From Bradyrhizobium sp. AZCC 2176 (GTDB lineage: Bacteria; Pseudomonadota; Alphaproteobacteria; Rhizobiales; Xanthobacteraceae), in the NCBI RefSeq assembly GCF_036924645.1, contig NZ_JAZHRX010000001.1, positions 4,925,501-4,989,500 of the forward strand: a stretch of DNA of 64,000 nucleotides, given 5' to 3'. The translations under genes were made by a program, and so were the position numbers. Positions 1 to 8,400 of this stretch are shown piece by piece (within the stretch, counting starts at the first letter, position 1; each line of letters starts with the position of its first letter). Below the pieces are notes generated by a model. That model did not search any database. It was not told the DNA's origin and was given only the letters and a program-made list of their open reading frames with translations.

Positions 1-140
1 CCGAGCAGAACCTGCGACCCAGGACATCGGGGCTTCCGCCACGGCCGATGGCCACCCAAAAGCCTGTGCCGGCGCGTCAGTCGCCGCAAGCCGGAGCGCG
101 GCCGCAGGCCCCAACGCAGTTGCAGCCCGACGACCAGTAA
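1..140 (+). CDS. C-terminal tail of a Pro/Gln-rich protein (5' end outside window)
   Basis: An open frame enters at the left edge (codons in phase with base 3) and stops at the TAA at 138-140. The 45 visible residues are rich in Pro, Gln, Arg and Ala and end in PDDQ, a low-complexity tail like those of many exported or envelope-associated bradyrhizobial proteins. No domain is visible, so no function can be given. The codon choice (G/C in third positions) is what supports it as coding. Confidence 0.5.
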   Translation, partial: EQNLRPRTSGLPPRPMATQKPVPARQSPQAGARPQAPTQLQPDDQ

Positions 141-329
141 TTGTCCGAAGGTTCGCTCTTCGCACTTTTCGAAAATGGGGCGGCGTCGGCTTTGAGTCCG
201 TAATGTGCACCAAATGCGGACATCGGCCGACCAGGCCGAACTGACGGGTTCGTACTGGTCATTGGCTGAACGGGCATTGCGACCCAACACATTGCTGCTT
301 GGTTTTCGTCCGGGGTGCTGCGCAGATGC

Positions 330-371
330 ATCCAGGGACTTGTATCCAGGGACTTGGCATCCAGGGACTTG
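330..371 (+). repeat. Three tandem copies of a 13-nt unit upstream of the P450 gene
   Basis: ATCCAGGGACTTG occurs at 330-342, 344-356 and 359-371, with one- and two-base spacers (period 14-15). The last copy ends 15 bases before the P450 start codon. The array therefore lies in the 5' leader, where a ribosome binding site or an operator would be. Function unknown. Confidence 0.85.
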
Positions 372-386
372 CCGATTTTTAGCGCC

Positions 387-1601
387 ATGATTGATCCCCG
401 CAAAGTCGATATCTACTCAGCCGAGCACAAGCGTGACCCGTTTCCGTTCTATGCGTTCCTTCGCAGCGAGGCGCCGGTCTTCGAAGTTGGCGTACCCGTC
501 CTGAAGCGGGCGTGGCTGATGACGCGTTACGATGACGTGGTGTTGTGCCTCCAGGATAGCGACAGGTTCGTCAAGAACCCGCGCAATGCTGGCTTGCGCT
601 CGCCCAAGTCCATGCCGTGGTGGACGCCGGCGAGCCTCAGGACGCTCTCCGAGAATATGCTGGACCTCGACGATCCCGCACATCGAAGGCTGCGGGCCCT
701 CATCAACAAGGCATTTAGCCGTGCACGCATCGACCAGTTACGAAACCGCACCGAAGTCCTCGCTGAGGATCTCGTCGATCGAATGCGCGCCAAGTCGACG
801 CCCGACCTTATCGAGGATTTCGCGCTTCCGCTTCCATTGACCGTGATCTCGGAGTTGCTGGGTCTGCCTGAAGAGGCCCGGACGCGCTTTCGGAAGTGGA
901 CCAATGTTTTTCTCGGCGCGCGATCGGAATTTCGCATGGCGCTCTCGCTGCCTTCGATCTTTGCGTTAATGCGATATTTGCGGCGCCTCGTTGCCACGCG
1001 CCGGCGCAGCCCGGAGGATGATCTCATCTCCGGGCTGATCGCTGTAGAAGAGGGGGGCGACCGCCTGAGCGAGAGCGAGCTCATCGCCATGCTGGTGCTC
1101 CTGATCATCGCCGGCCACGAGACGACGGTGAACCTGATCGGATCCGGAATGCTGGCGTTGATGGAGAATCAGCATGAGAAGGAGCGCCTCCTTGGAGATT
1201 TTTCGCTCCTTGGGTCTGCGGTCGAAGAGTTGTTGCGCTTCACGGCACCCGTTGAGACCGCAACGGAGCGATATGCGGCCCGGGACGTCGACCTGCACAG
1301 CACTACGATCAGGCGCGGCGATGTCATTTTCCCCGTCGTTGCCTCCGCCAACCGGGATGCGAAAAAATTCGCGGAGCCCGATCGGCTGGACGTAACCCGC
1401 AAGCCCAATCCGCATCTTGCGTTTGGAGATGGCGTTCACTTTTGCGTCGGCTCGCACCTGGCGAAGATGGAAGCCGAGATCGCGTTTGGTTGCCTGCTGA
1501 GACGCGTACCTGCGTTGAGGCTCGCCTGTCCTGTTCACGACCTGCAGTGGCGCGCCGCACCGGTCGTTCGTGGCCTCAAATCATTGCCGGTCATCACGTA
1601 G
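387..1601 (+). CDS. Cytochrome P450 monooxygenase
   Basis: Soluble bacterial P450 of 404 residues when started at ATG 387; the frame is open further upstream but that part runs through the 13-nt repeats. The oxygen-binding I-helix motif AGHETT is at about 242-247, the ExxR pair at E281/R284, and the heme loop FGDGVHFCVG has the thiolate cysteine at C353. All landmarks and the length fit an active class I bacterial P450, which would receive electrons from a separate ferredoxin and reductase; none is adjacent. The motif set resembles CYPs that hydroxylate terpenoids, fatty acids or xenobiotics, but the substrate cannot be read from the sequence. It stands alone, followed by a convergent methyltransferase gene. 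Confidence 0.93.
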   Translation: MIDPRKVDIYSAEHKRDPFPFYAFLRSEAPVFEVGVPVLKRAWLMTRYDDVVLCLQDSDRFVKNPRNAGLRSPKSMPWWTPASLRTLSENMLDLDDPAHRRLRALINKAFSRARIDQLRNRTEVLAEDLVDRMRAKSTPDLIEDFALPLPLTVISELLGLPEEARTRFRKWTNVFLGARSEFRMALSLPSIFALMRYLRRLVATRRRSPEDDLISGLIAVEEGGDRLSESELIAMLVLLIIAGHETTVNLIGSGMLALMENQHEKERLLGDFSLLGSAVEELLRFTAPVETATERYAARDVDLHSTTIRRGDVIFPVVASANRDAKKFAEPDRLDVTRKPNPHLAFGDGVHFCVGSHLAKMEAEIAFGCLLRRVPALRLACPVHDLQWRAAPVVRGLKSLPVIT

Positions 1602-1699
1602 TCGTTGTTGCACCGGAAGACCCCGCCGGCATTCACCGCTAGCTGGGAACCCACACGGTTGCTCAACAGCGGACAAAATTCGAACTGACGACATCCGGG

Positions 1700-2341
1700 T
1701 CAGCGGCGTTTGGGTGCTCGAAGTGCGTATAGTCTTTGGTAGATCATCGACTCCGGTATCCAATCAAGCAAGATGTGTCCAAGTGGCAGCTTGATCAGGC
1801 CAGCGATAATTCTGGATGAAGGCGGATACCAATAAACCGACAGGTTATAAAATTTAAGGGGAGTAAACCCCAAAGTCGTAAACTCGTGCATCAATCGCTT
1901 GTGACTGAAGTGTCTTCGGTAGTCCACAATTGGACCCGAGAGCAAAAGTACTTTGTCGGGGTGTTCTTTGGCAACTTTCTCCAAGAACGCTCCCTGCTCT
2001 TGAAAGGACAGATAGTAGACGCATTCGAGGGCCGCGATCACGTCGTAACCCTCGAATGACGCTTGTAAAAAATCAGCGCATTCAAATCTGGCATTTGGCA
2101 GGTTCAGCGATTTGGCGCGAGCAATCGCTACATCGCTTATGTCGATGCCAACCACGGATCGTGCTTTGCCAAAAACTGCGTGGGTCAAGTGGCCTTCGCC
2201 ACAACCGAGCTCAAGAACGGATTTATTCCGGATGAATCGCTTCAGACATCGGCGCAGGACCTTATCCCTGAATCGCGCGTGGGAAATATGCCAGGGGTCA
2301 GGGGCCGCGTAATAGAGATTGAAATCTGTAGCCGTTCGCAT
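1700..2341 (-). CDS. SAM-dependent methyltransferase, class I (NodS-like)
   Basis: 213 residues. The Rossmann methyltransferase motif I reads VLELGCGEGHLT at about residues 41-52, followed by an acidic motif II (VVGIDIS) and a post-motif (ALECVYYL). This layout and the N-terminal sequence around DPW and RF resemble NodS/SpeG-like N-methyltransferases, but the substrate is not determined. The gene is visibly richer in A/T than its neighbours (for example 1825-1870), which suggests acquisition by transfer. It converges on the P450 gene. No strong ribosome binding site is visible before the ATG at 2341. Confidence 0.8.
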   Translation of the reverse strand: MRTATDFNLYYAAPDPWHISHARFRDKVLRRCLKRFIRNKSVLELGCGEGHLTHAVFGKARSVVGIDISDVAIARAKSLNLPNARFECADFLQASFEGYDVIAALECVYYLSFQEQGAFLEKVAKEHPDKVLLLSGPIVDYRRHFSHKRLMHEFTTLGFTPLKFYNLSVYWYPPSSRIIAGLIKLPLGHILLDWIPESMIYQRLYALRAPKRR

Positions 2342-2462
2342 CGCCGGTTTCCGCTGCGCGCTTGGTTAGAAAACAAGAGTTCTTTGCGATCTCCCAAAAC
2401 TGATTGTCTGTGCCGCGCAGGCGCAATTCCGGCGCTTCGAGATATTCCTTTGGGGGCAACGC

Positions 2463-2819
2463 CTATTGCATTTTCACCCTTTCGCGCCATCGCGCTTCAA
2501 AACTGTCAGGACCTTCCAGTGCCTGGGCTTGCGCGTCTAATGGATCGCCAGGCTTCTCTGTGACAACGCTTTGAACTTCTCTGTTGGAAACGGGTTGCGC
2601 GAATGCCCCCTTGGGCCATTCGAGCAACGATTTCGAAAGCATGGGCTTGCCTTCGTACCAGCACTTTCGTCCATCGATAAGACGATAGGACCACCAACGC
2701 CCGTGCGGATTTGATGGCGCTGCGGCGCTGCATTGTTGTTTGGCCTGCGCGTTTGGTGTCGCACCTGGTAAGAGCGTAGCAATCCAGGCGGCCAGGGCGA
2801 TTGCTGGCAGTTTCCTCAT
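2463..2819 (-). CDS. Small exported protein of unknown function
   Basis: 118 residues beginning with a clear signal peptide (Lys/Arg, then an Ala/Leu-rich core, cleavage likely after NAQA near residue 26). The mature part is short, has two cysteines (about C30 and C53) and a WWSYR...CWYEG segment that could form a small disulfide-stabilised fold. Its ATG overlaps the stop codon of the preceding gene in an ATGA arrangement at 2816-2819, so the two are translationally coupled. No recognised family. Confidence 0.65.
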   Translation of the reverse strand: MRKLPAIALAAWIATLLPGATPNAQAKQQCSAAAPSNPHGRWWSYRLIDGRKCWYEGKPMLSKSLLEWPKGAFAQPVSNREVQSVVTEKPGDPLDAQAQALEGPDSFEARWRERVKMQ

Positions 2820-3004
2820 TTGCGCACTGAGAGATTGCTCTGTTGCTGCAAGCGGCTTACAGCAACAACCAAACCGGGGCGCTCGAGAACTTCCACCAGC
2901 CTGTCGAGGATACGCTCATTGTTCTGCGGCCGGGGCCGAAGGTATTCTTCCAGTATGAGTTGCGCTTCGTTAATCGCCTGAAGAGCCAATTGTTGATCAG
3001 TCAT
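2816..3004 (-). CDS. Small hydrophilic protein, 62 residues
   Basis: The chosen start is the ATG at 3004, which has a good purine-rich ribosome binding site (GGGGAAGAAG) just upstream; the frame is open further but without a site. The protein is mostly helical by composition (MTDQQLALQAINEAQLILEEY) with a basic C-terminus. Its last bases overlap the start of the exported protein downstream, so both form a two-gene unit. No function recognised. Confidence 0.6.
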   Translation of the reverse strand: MTDQQLALQAINEAQLILEEYLRPRPQNNERILDRLVEVLERPGLVVAVSRLQQQSNLSVRK

Positions 3005-3407
3005 CTCTTCTTCCCCATTAAAGAAATGCCGTCCAGCCAGGAAAAAGAAGCAAGAAATCAAGCCGCCTTTTGGGAGATATCCCCGCCTTTCTTGGCTTAT
3101 CCGATCAATTTTTATTTCAATGGATCGGCTCCCGACACCCGATTCCGCGGCGCTTCCTGGTTCCACACGCTTCCGGAAGATGAAGTCGTCGGCGTCCTCA
3201 GCGGAAACGCAGGGCTTTCCGATTGCCGTCCGGCCTGGCAAAAATCTACCGGGCAGGGGTGGTGGTCCGATGCGGTCTCGAATTGGCCTGTGGGGCTGTC
3301 AATGATCGATCGCGTTTTCGAGCGAAGCGGACGCCGCTTCGCCTAAAGAAAACGCGTCGAAACAGGAGACTGGAGCCCCTTCTGATTCAATCAGAACCGA
3401 TCAGGCT

Positions 3408-4496
3408 CTATGTCACTGGGATTGGAGCAATTTGCGGCGCGCCGGATCCGTCCGCCACGATGCTCTCATTCAGTTTGTGATTGACGGTCTGGACCGTACG
3501 GTCGATTTCGGCATTGGGTACGCCAAGCTGATGCGAAATCAGCTTCACCAGCAGGTCGACGCGCTCGATGGAAGGTGCGCCACCAGCGACCGCCCGGGCC
3601 GCTGACGAGGGCTTGAGAAGGCTTTCCGCCGCCTTGGCGTATTTCTCGAAAGGCACCTGATCCGTGGGATCGGCGCCCAGACGCTGGGCGATAGCATCGA
3701 CATGGTCATAGATCGACTGCGAGAGATTGATATCGCCGTGCACCGCGTCGCGGATCGATTGCGGCTCCTGCAGCGTGATGCAGCGGTAATTCCCCGTCAA
3801 CAGCATCGACCATTTCGCCAGAGGGACGAACATCGAATCGAACACTTTGAGCTTCACCGGCACGTCCTGGCCATCCAGCTTCACCGCATCGATGTCGGCT
3901 TCCAGCTCCCGAAGCAGCAAGTTATGTTTCTCATCCGCAAATGACGCCGCCTTGAAGTTTGTCGGCAGGCCGACGTGAAGGACATTCGCCGCCTCTTCCG
4001 GCGGACGGAAGGCCTGCGGATCAGGGGAGCAGAGCGACACCAGGCCCGGCTCGAACCGTTCCCATACAGCGGCGTCGGTATAGGCCTCCTCCAGATCCAT
4101 TTTCGCGAGGGCCGGGATCCGTTTGAGATAGGGCAGGGGCGGCATGTTCATGATCGAAAGGCAAGGCAGCTTCGCCTCAGCGATTTTGATCATCAGAACC
4201 TGGATCGCATGGTTGGTGTATTGCGGCTCCTGCATCGCAAGACCAACCAGATCATAGCGGGAAGGATCGACGTCGGCGGGCTCCACCGCGTCCAAAATTC
4301 CAGGCAGGTCGCGCGAGAAGATCGGCCGGTGGGCCGCCTCGTCGCGCAGCTTGATGCGAACTTCGGTGCCGTCGCGATTGATGAGTTTTGCCGTCTGCTT
4401 CCGGCAAACCAGGGTCACGTTGTGACCCGCCATCAAAAGCTTTGTCGCCAGCAATGAGCCATACGACGCTCCAAGGATCAGAATATTACGCGCCAT
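3408..4496 (-). CDS. Ketopantoate reductase (ApbA/PanE)-like oxidoreductase; candidate oxalyl-CoA reductase
   Basis: 362 residues from ATG 4496, which has GGGAGG 8 bases upstream. The N-terminus is an NAD(P)-binding Rossmann turn, ILILGASYGSLLA, followed by TLVCRK, where the Arg/Lys suggest NADPH. A Lys-x7-Asn pattern (AKWSMLLTGN) matches the catalytic lysine and substrate asparagine of PanE enzymes. The protein is longer than PanE (about 300), so a different substrate is likely. It is the first gene of the oxalate locus next to the CBS protein and OxlT. A PanE2 enzyme in Methylobacterium extorquens is known to reduce oxalyl-CoA to glyoxylate; the same role here is inference from position and family. 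No copy of the locus operator was found directly in front of it. Confidence 0.72.
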   Translation of the reverse strand: MARNILILGASYGSLLATKLLMAGHNVTLVCRKQTAKLINRDGTEVRIKLRDEAAHRPIFSRDLPGILDAVEPADVDPSRYDLVGLAMQEPQYTNHAIQVLMIKIAEAKLPCLSIMNMPPLPYLKRIPALAKMDLEEAYTDAAVWERFEPGLVSLCSPDPQAFRPPEEAANVLHVGLPTNFKAASFADEKHNLLLRELEADIDAVKLDGQDVPVKLKVFDSMFVPLAKWSMLLTGNYRCITLQEPQSIRDAVHGDINLSQSIYDHVDAIAQRLGADPTDQVPFEKYAKAAESLLKPSSAARAVAGGAPSIERVDLLVKLISHQLGVPNAEIDRTVQTVNHKLNESIVADGSGAPQIAPIPVT

Positions 4497-4654
4497 GCGC
4501 CCTCCCACAGATAATGCTTTCCGGCGCGCCACTACTCCGGCGCAGATTTGCAAGCGCCTGCTTTGCGACAGGAGTTAAACCGAGCTTTGCGGTGCGATGC
4601 CGGCTTCCCTGGGAGTGCAACCCAAAGAATGCCGGCGGAGATCGAAGCGACCTG

Positions 4655-5086
4655 TCAAGCCGACGCGGCCAGCTTGTAGGGCGTTGCTTCGTCGTCAAAC
4701 GCGTTCGAGATATCGCGAATGCTGATGACGCCGATCAGGCTGTAATTGTCGATCACAGGCACGTGGCGGATGTGATGCTTGCTCATGAGGTGACGGACAT
4801 GCTCGAGCGTATCCGTCGATGTGCAGGAGACGAGCTGCTGCACCGAAATGAATTGCGAAACGCGCATATTCACGCCGGCTGCGCCGTGTTCGGCAATCGC
4901 GCGGACCACGTCGCGCTCGGTAAACATGCCGACGGCCGTGTTGCCCTCGGTGCGCACCACATCCTTCACCACAAGCGCGCTGATATTACTGGAGCGCATC
5001 AGTTGCGCGGCAATGGCCACCGTCTCGTTCATGCGGACCGTTGCGACACGGGCGGCTTTCTTGCGCAGGATATCTCCGACTTGCAT
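4655..5086 (-). CDS. Tandem CBS-domain protein
   Basis: 143 residues from ATG 5086, preceded by a very strong GAGGAGG site; the longer upstream frame runs through the operator at 5122-5138 and is rejected. Two CBS repeats fill the protein: one from about residue 8 (TVRMNETVAIAAQLM ... GMFTERDVVRAI) and one from about 75 (CTSTDTLEHVRHLM ... VISIRDISNAF). Such stand-alone CBS pairs bind adenine nucleotides or CoA derivatives and act as sensors. The gene carries the locus palindrome 36 bases before its start, so it belongs to the oxalate regulon. Its target is unknown; a nucleotide- or CoA-sensing role toward the CoA-dependent enzymes is conceivable. Confidence 0.88.
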   Translation of the reverse strand: MQVGDILRKKAARVATVRMNETVAIAAQLMRSSNISALVVKDVVRTEGNTAVGMFTERDVVRAIAEHGAAGVNMRVSQFISVQQLVSCTSTDTLEHVRHLMSKHHIRHVPVIDNYSLIGVISIRDISNAFDDEATPYKLAASA

Positions 5087-5121
5087 GGCAACCTCCTCGG
5101 GGTGAATTATTGCGTCAAGTC

Positions 5122-5138
5122 TGGTATACATAATGCCA
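5122..5138 (-). promoter_or_regulatory. GntR-type operator in the CBS-gene promoter
   Basis: TGGTAT-ACATA-ATGCCA, a 17-bp interrupted palindrome. On the minus strand a consensus -35 hexamer TTGACA (5141-5146) ends two bases before it, so the operator fills the -35/-10 spacer and a bound protein would block RNA polymerase. Matches the sites at 6708, 10315, 10710, 14794 and 14875. Confidence 0.75.
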
Positions 5139-5295
5139 ATTGTCAACACGCCCAGTAGTGGAAATCTTTCGCCGGGATGAAGATAAATAGGCAGTATTAC
5201 TGACATTCTTGAAGCGTTTGCATTCCAAGCGGAGCAGGAGCGGACGTCCTTAGAGTGGTCAAAAATCGCTCAGGTATACCAGATGGCGTCGAGGC

Positions 5296-5332
5296 AAAAG
5301 AAAACGCGCCCATTCCCGAAGGATGAGCGCGC
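5296..5332 (-). terminator. Intrinsic terminator after the OxlT gene
   Basis: On the minus strand a CGCGC...GCGCG stem of about 11 pairs closes a UUCG tetraloop (5305-5331) and is followed by TTTTCTTTT. It lies 29 bases beyond the stop codon of the transporter, so oxlT is probably transcribed alone. Confidence 0.8.
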
Positions 5333-5360
5333 TTCTTTCGAACAACCGATCCGGCTTGGA

Positions 5361-6656
5361 TCAGGTGGCAATCTGCGATTTGGCCACCACCACCTTGCGC
5401 CACGGCTTGAGCAGCGCGATCGCCAGCAGCGAGGCCAGGATATTCGCACCGGCCGCGATGATGAACACGTTGTCCCAATTGCCCGAAGACTGCTGCATGT
5501 AGTTCGCCACCGGCACCAGCAGCGCCGCCGTACCCTTGGCGGTGTAGAGCAGGCCGGCATTGGTGGTCGCGAACTTCGCGCCGAAGGTGTCGGTGCAGGT
5601 CGAAGGGAACAGGGAGTAGATCTCGCCCCAGGCAAAGAACACGAAGCCCGACAGCAGCACGAACCACACCGGATCGTGGCCCAGCATGTAGAGGCCCCAG
5701 ATGCCGATGCCCTCCATGCCAAACGCGATGAACATGGTGTTCTCGCGGCCGATCATGTCGGAGATCCAGCCGAAGAAGGGACGGGTCAGGCCGTTGAGGA
5801 CGCGATCGATGGTGGCGGCGAACGTCACTGCCGTCATCGTCACCGCCATCAGCGTGACCGGTACACTGTCAACCTTCCAGTCGACCGCGATCGGCTTGAG
5901 GTTGGCGGTGACCATCAATCCGCCGGCGCCGACGATCACGAACATGAAATACATCAGCCAGAAGATCGGCTGACGGATCACCTCGGTCGGCTGATAATTG
6001 CGCCGGCTCTGGATCACGTTGGCGTTCTGCGTCACCGCAGGCACCTGTCCGGCTTTCGGCGAGAACATCAGGAAGGCGAGGATCACGATGATGATGCCCT
6101 GGCCGAGACCGAAATAGAGGAAGGTGGTCTGGAAGCCGGAGTCCTTGATCATCGCCTGGATCGGCGCCACCGTCAGCGCCGAGCCCGCGCCGAATCCGGC
6201 GGCGGTGATACCGGCAGCAAGGCCGCGCTTGTCGGGAAACCATTTCAGCGCGTTGCCGACGCAGGTGCCGTACACGCCACCGGCGCCGATGCCTGCGATG
6301 ATCATGCCGAGATAGTAGCCGTTGAGCGAAGTCGCCTGCGCGTTGATCGCCCATCCGACGGCGCAGAGGATACCGCCGACGAGGACGACGATGCGCGGGC
6401 CGTATTTATCGACGAACCAGCCTTCGACCGGCACCAGCCAGGTCTCGAACAGCACGAAGAGCGTAAATGCCCACTGGATCGACGCGCGATCCCATCCGAA
6501 TTTCTTCTGGATGTCGGGGACGAAGAAAGTCCAACCATATTGGTAGTTGGCGATCATCACCATCGCGAGAACGCCGATGGCCAATTGCGTCCAGCGGTAG
6601 GTGTCGCTGACCCGGGCCGCCACAGGGGCTGCCGCTCCTTGCACTGTGTCCGTCAT
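5361..6656 (-). CDS. oxlT: Oxalate:formate antiporter-type MFS transporter
   Basis: 431 residues with twelve predicted membrane segments, an MFS motif A after TM2 (GWFVDKYGPR, about 79-88) and its second-half copy (GWISDMIGRE, about 296-305). The TM4-5 region (GIGAGGVYGTCVGN) is glycine-rich as in the OxlT family. Positive residues within membrane segments at K374 (LLYTAKGTAA) and R285/R292 are good candidates for the Lys/Arg pair that binds oxalate in Oxalobacter OxlT (K355, R272). It would exchange external oxalate for formate. ATG 6656 has GGAGGGAAG in front. The operator lies 52 bases upstream and a terminator follows. Oxalate specificity is inferred from family and the frc/oxc neighbours. 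Confidence 0.88.
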   Translation of the reverse strand: MTDTVQGAAAPVAARVSDTYRWTQLAIGVLAMVMIANYQYGWTFFVPDIQKKFGWDRASIQWAFTLFVLFETWLVPVEGWFVDKYGPRIVVLVGGILCAVGWAINAQATSLNGYYLGMIIAGIGAGGVYGTCVGNALKWFPDKRGLAAGITAAGFGAGSALTVAPIQAMIKDSGFQTTFLYFGLGQGIIIVILAFLMFSPKAGQVPAVTQNANVIQSRRNYQPTEVIRQPIFWLMYFMFVIVGAGGLMVTANLKPIAVDWKVDSVPVTLMAVTMTAVTFAATIDRVLNGLTRPFFGWISDMIGRENTMFIAFGMEGIGIWGLYMLGHDPVWFVLLSGFVFFAWGEIYSLFPSTCTDTFGAKFATTNAGLLYTAKGTAALLVPVANYMQQSSGNWDNVFIIAAGANILASLLAIALLKPWRKVVVAKSQIAT

Positions 6657-6707
6657 CTTCCCTCCATAGGCTGTTCTATCGATACCCGACAGCTCAAGGG
6701 AGGAGTT

Positions 6708-6724
6708 TGGTATATGTTATGCCA
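6708..6724 (-). promoter_or_regulatory. GntR-type operator in the oxlT promoter
   Basis: TGGTAT-ATGTT-ATGCCA. On the minus strand a -35-like TTGTCT (6727-6732) ends two bases before the palindrome, the same geometry as at 5122. It sits 52 bases upstream of the transporter start. Confidence 0.72.
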
Positions 6725-6791
6725 GTAGACAAGAGAAATCTTGGCCGACCCACGCAATTCGTTGCCGTGCAGGAAATGCTGCAAACGCGAA

Positions 6792-6822
6792 AGAGGGCCG
6801 TGCTGTGATAGCACGGCCCTCT
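6792..6822 (-). terminator. Perfect hairpin after tctA, probable terminator
   Basis: A 13-bp uninterrupted stem (AGAGGGCCGTGCT) with a 5-base loop, located 52 bases past the tctA stop. The minus-strand tail after it (TTCGCGTTTGC) has only a weak T-run, so it may terminate with help or protect the 3' end. It separates the tct operon from oxlT. Confidence 0.6.
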
Positions 6823-6873
6823 GACTACGACAGAAAGATGTTTGATTTTATGGCGATAGTGTCCCGCTTGCGC

Positions 6874-8373
6874 TTACGCGGTGGCGCCGCGCAAGCGCGT
6901 GTAGCCCTGCTGGATCACCGACCAGAACAGTGCAATCAATCCCAGGACCATGATCGTGCTGACCAGCGTGTTGGAGAAGAAGATGCCGAGCGAGCCCTGG
7001 GATCCCAGCAACGACTGCCGGAATGCCTCTTCCGCCTTGTCGCCGAGCACGATCGCCAGCACCAACGGGGCGAGCGGATAATTGGACTTCTTCAAGAGGT
7101 AACCGAGCACGCCGAACACCAGCATCAGCATCACGTCGAACGTAGAGCTATGGACCGAATAGGCGCCGATCGCGCACAGCACCAGGATCAGCGGCGCGAT
7201 GATGCTGAAGGGAACGCGCAGGATGGCCGCGAAAACCGGCACGCAGGTCAACACCACGAGCAGGCCGACGACATTGCCGAGATACATCGATGCAATCAGG
7301 CCCCAGACGAATTCCTTTTGTTCGACGAACAGCATCGGCCCGGGCTGCAGACCCCAGATCAGGAGACCGCCGAGCAACACGGCAGCGGTCGGCGAACCCG
7401 GCACGCCGAGGGAAAGCATCGGCAGCAACGCCGCGGTGCCGGCGGCGTGTGCCGCGGTCTCCGGCGCGACCACGCCTTCGATTTCGCCCTTGCCGAAATT
7501 GCTGCCGTTCTTCGCCACCCGCTTGGCGATGCCGTAACTCATGAACGAGGCGGGTGTCGCGCCGGCCGGCGTGACCCCCATCCAGCAGCCGATCAAGCAT
7601 GAACGTAGCGAGGTCATCCAGTAGGCCGGCAACTCCTTCCAGGTCTGCAGCACCACCCGCAAATTGATCTTGGCGGAGCCGCCGCGGAAGTTGAGCCCTT
7701 CCTCCATCGTCAGCAGGATCTCGCCGATGCCGAACAGTCCGATGACGGCGATCAGGAAGTCGAACCCGTTGAGCAATTCCGTAAAGCCGAACGTCAGCCG
7801 CAACTGCCCGGTGATGGAGTCGAGGCCGACGGCGGCCAGCGCAAATCCGATCATCATGGCCGCGATGGTCTTGAACGGCGGCTCCTTGCTCAAGCCGACG
7901 AAGCTGCAGAATGCCAGAAAATAGACCGCAAATTTTTCCGCCGGTCCGAACTGCAGGGCAAAGCTTGCGACCAGCGGTGCGACCAGGGTGATCATGGCGA
8001 CCGCAAACAGCGCGCCGACGAACGACGAGGTGAACGCCGCCGTCAATGCCTCGCCGGCCTTGCCCTTCTGTGCCATCGGGTAGCCGTCGAACGTCGTCGC
8101 GACCGACCATGGCTCGCCGGGTATGTTGAACAGGATCGAGGTGATCGCTCCGCCGAACAATGCGCCCCAGTAGATGCAGGACAGCATGATGATGGCCGAT
8201 GTCGGCGACATGCTGAACGTCAGCGGCAGCAGGATGGCCACGCCATTGGCGCCGCCCAATCCCGGCAGCACGCCGATCACGACGCCGAGCACGATGCCGA
8301 CGACCATCACCATGATGTTGAAGGGCTGCAACGCGACCGCAAAGCCGTGAAACAGATTGACGAGTTCTTCCAT
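6874..8373 (-). CDS. tctA: Tripartite tricarboxylate transporter, large permease TctA
   Basis: 499 residues, very hydrophobic, with about eleven to twelve membrane segments. It carries the family signature GVLPGLGGANGVAILLP near residues 34-50 and the second glycine/proline-rich stretch LGVPGSPTAAVLLGGL in the second half. It is the channel-forming subunit of a TctABC importer for carboxylates driven by an ion gradient. Third gene of tctC-tctB-tctA, 27 bases after tctB. Because the operon lies inside the oxalate locus and carries the same operator, oxalate or a related small dicarboxylate is a plausible substrate; this is inference. Confidence 0.92.
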   Translation of the reverse strand: MEELVNLFHGFAVALQPFNIMVMVVGIVLGVVIGVLPGLGGANGVAILLPLTFSMSPTSAIIMLSCIYWGALFGGAITSILFNIPGEPWSVATTFDGYPMAQKGKAGEALTAAFTSSFVGALFAVAMITLVAPLVASFALQFGPAEKFAVYFLAFCSFVGLSKEPPFKTIAAMMIGFALAAVGLDSITGQLRLTFGFTELLNGFDFLIAVIGLFGIGEILLTMEEGLNFRGGSAKINLRVVLQTWKELPAYWMTSLRSCLIGCWMGVTPAGATPASFMSYGIAKRVAKNGSNFGKGEIEGVVAPETAAHAAGTAALLPMLSLGVPGSPTAAVLLGGLLIWGLQPGPMLFVEQKEFVWGLIASMYLGNVVGLLVVLTCVPVFAAILRVPFSIIAPLILVLCAIGAYSVHSSTFDVMLMLVFGVLGYLLKKSNYPLAPLVLAIVLGDKAEEAFRQSLLGSQGSLGIFFSNTLVSTIMVLGLIALFWSVIQQGYTRLRGATA

Positions 8374-8400
8374 CCCCGTGATCCTGACCTTGCGACGAAG

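Noticed and set aside
330..371. Short CRISPR-like array
   Set aside because: Spacers are one or two bases; this is a simple tandem repeat.
5272..5288. Possible seventh operator copy, AGGTAT-ACCAG-ATGGCG
   Set aside because: Only the left half and centre match, there is no -35 in the usual position, and it lies between a terminator and the CBS promoter.
5283..6728. 481-codon frame antisense to oxlT
   Set aside because: His/Asp/Arg-rich composition typical of shadow frames, and it runs through the terminator and operator of the transporter gene.
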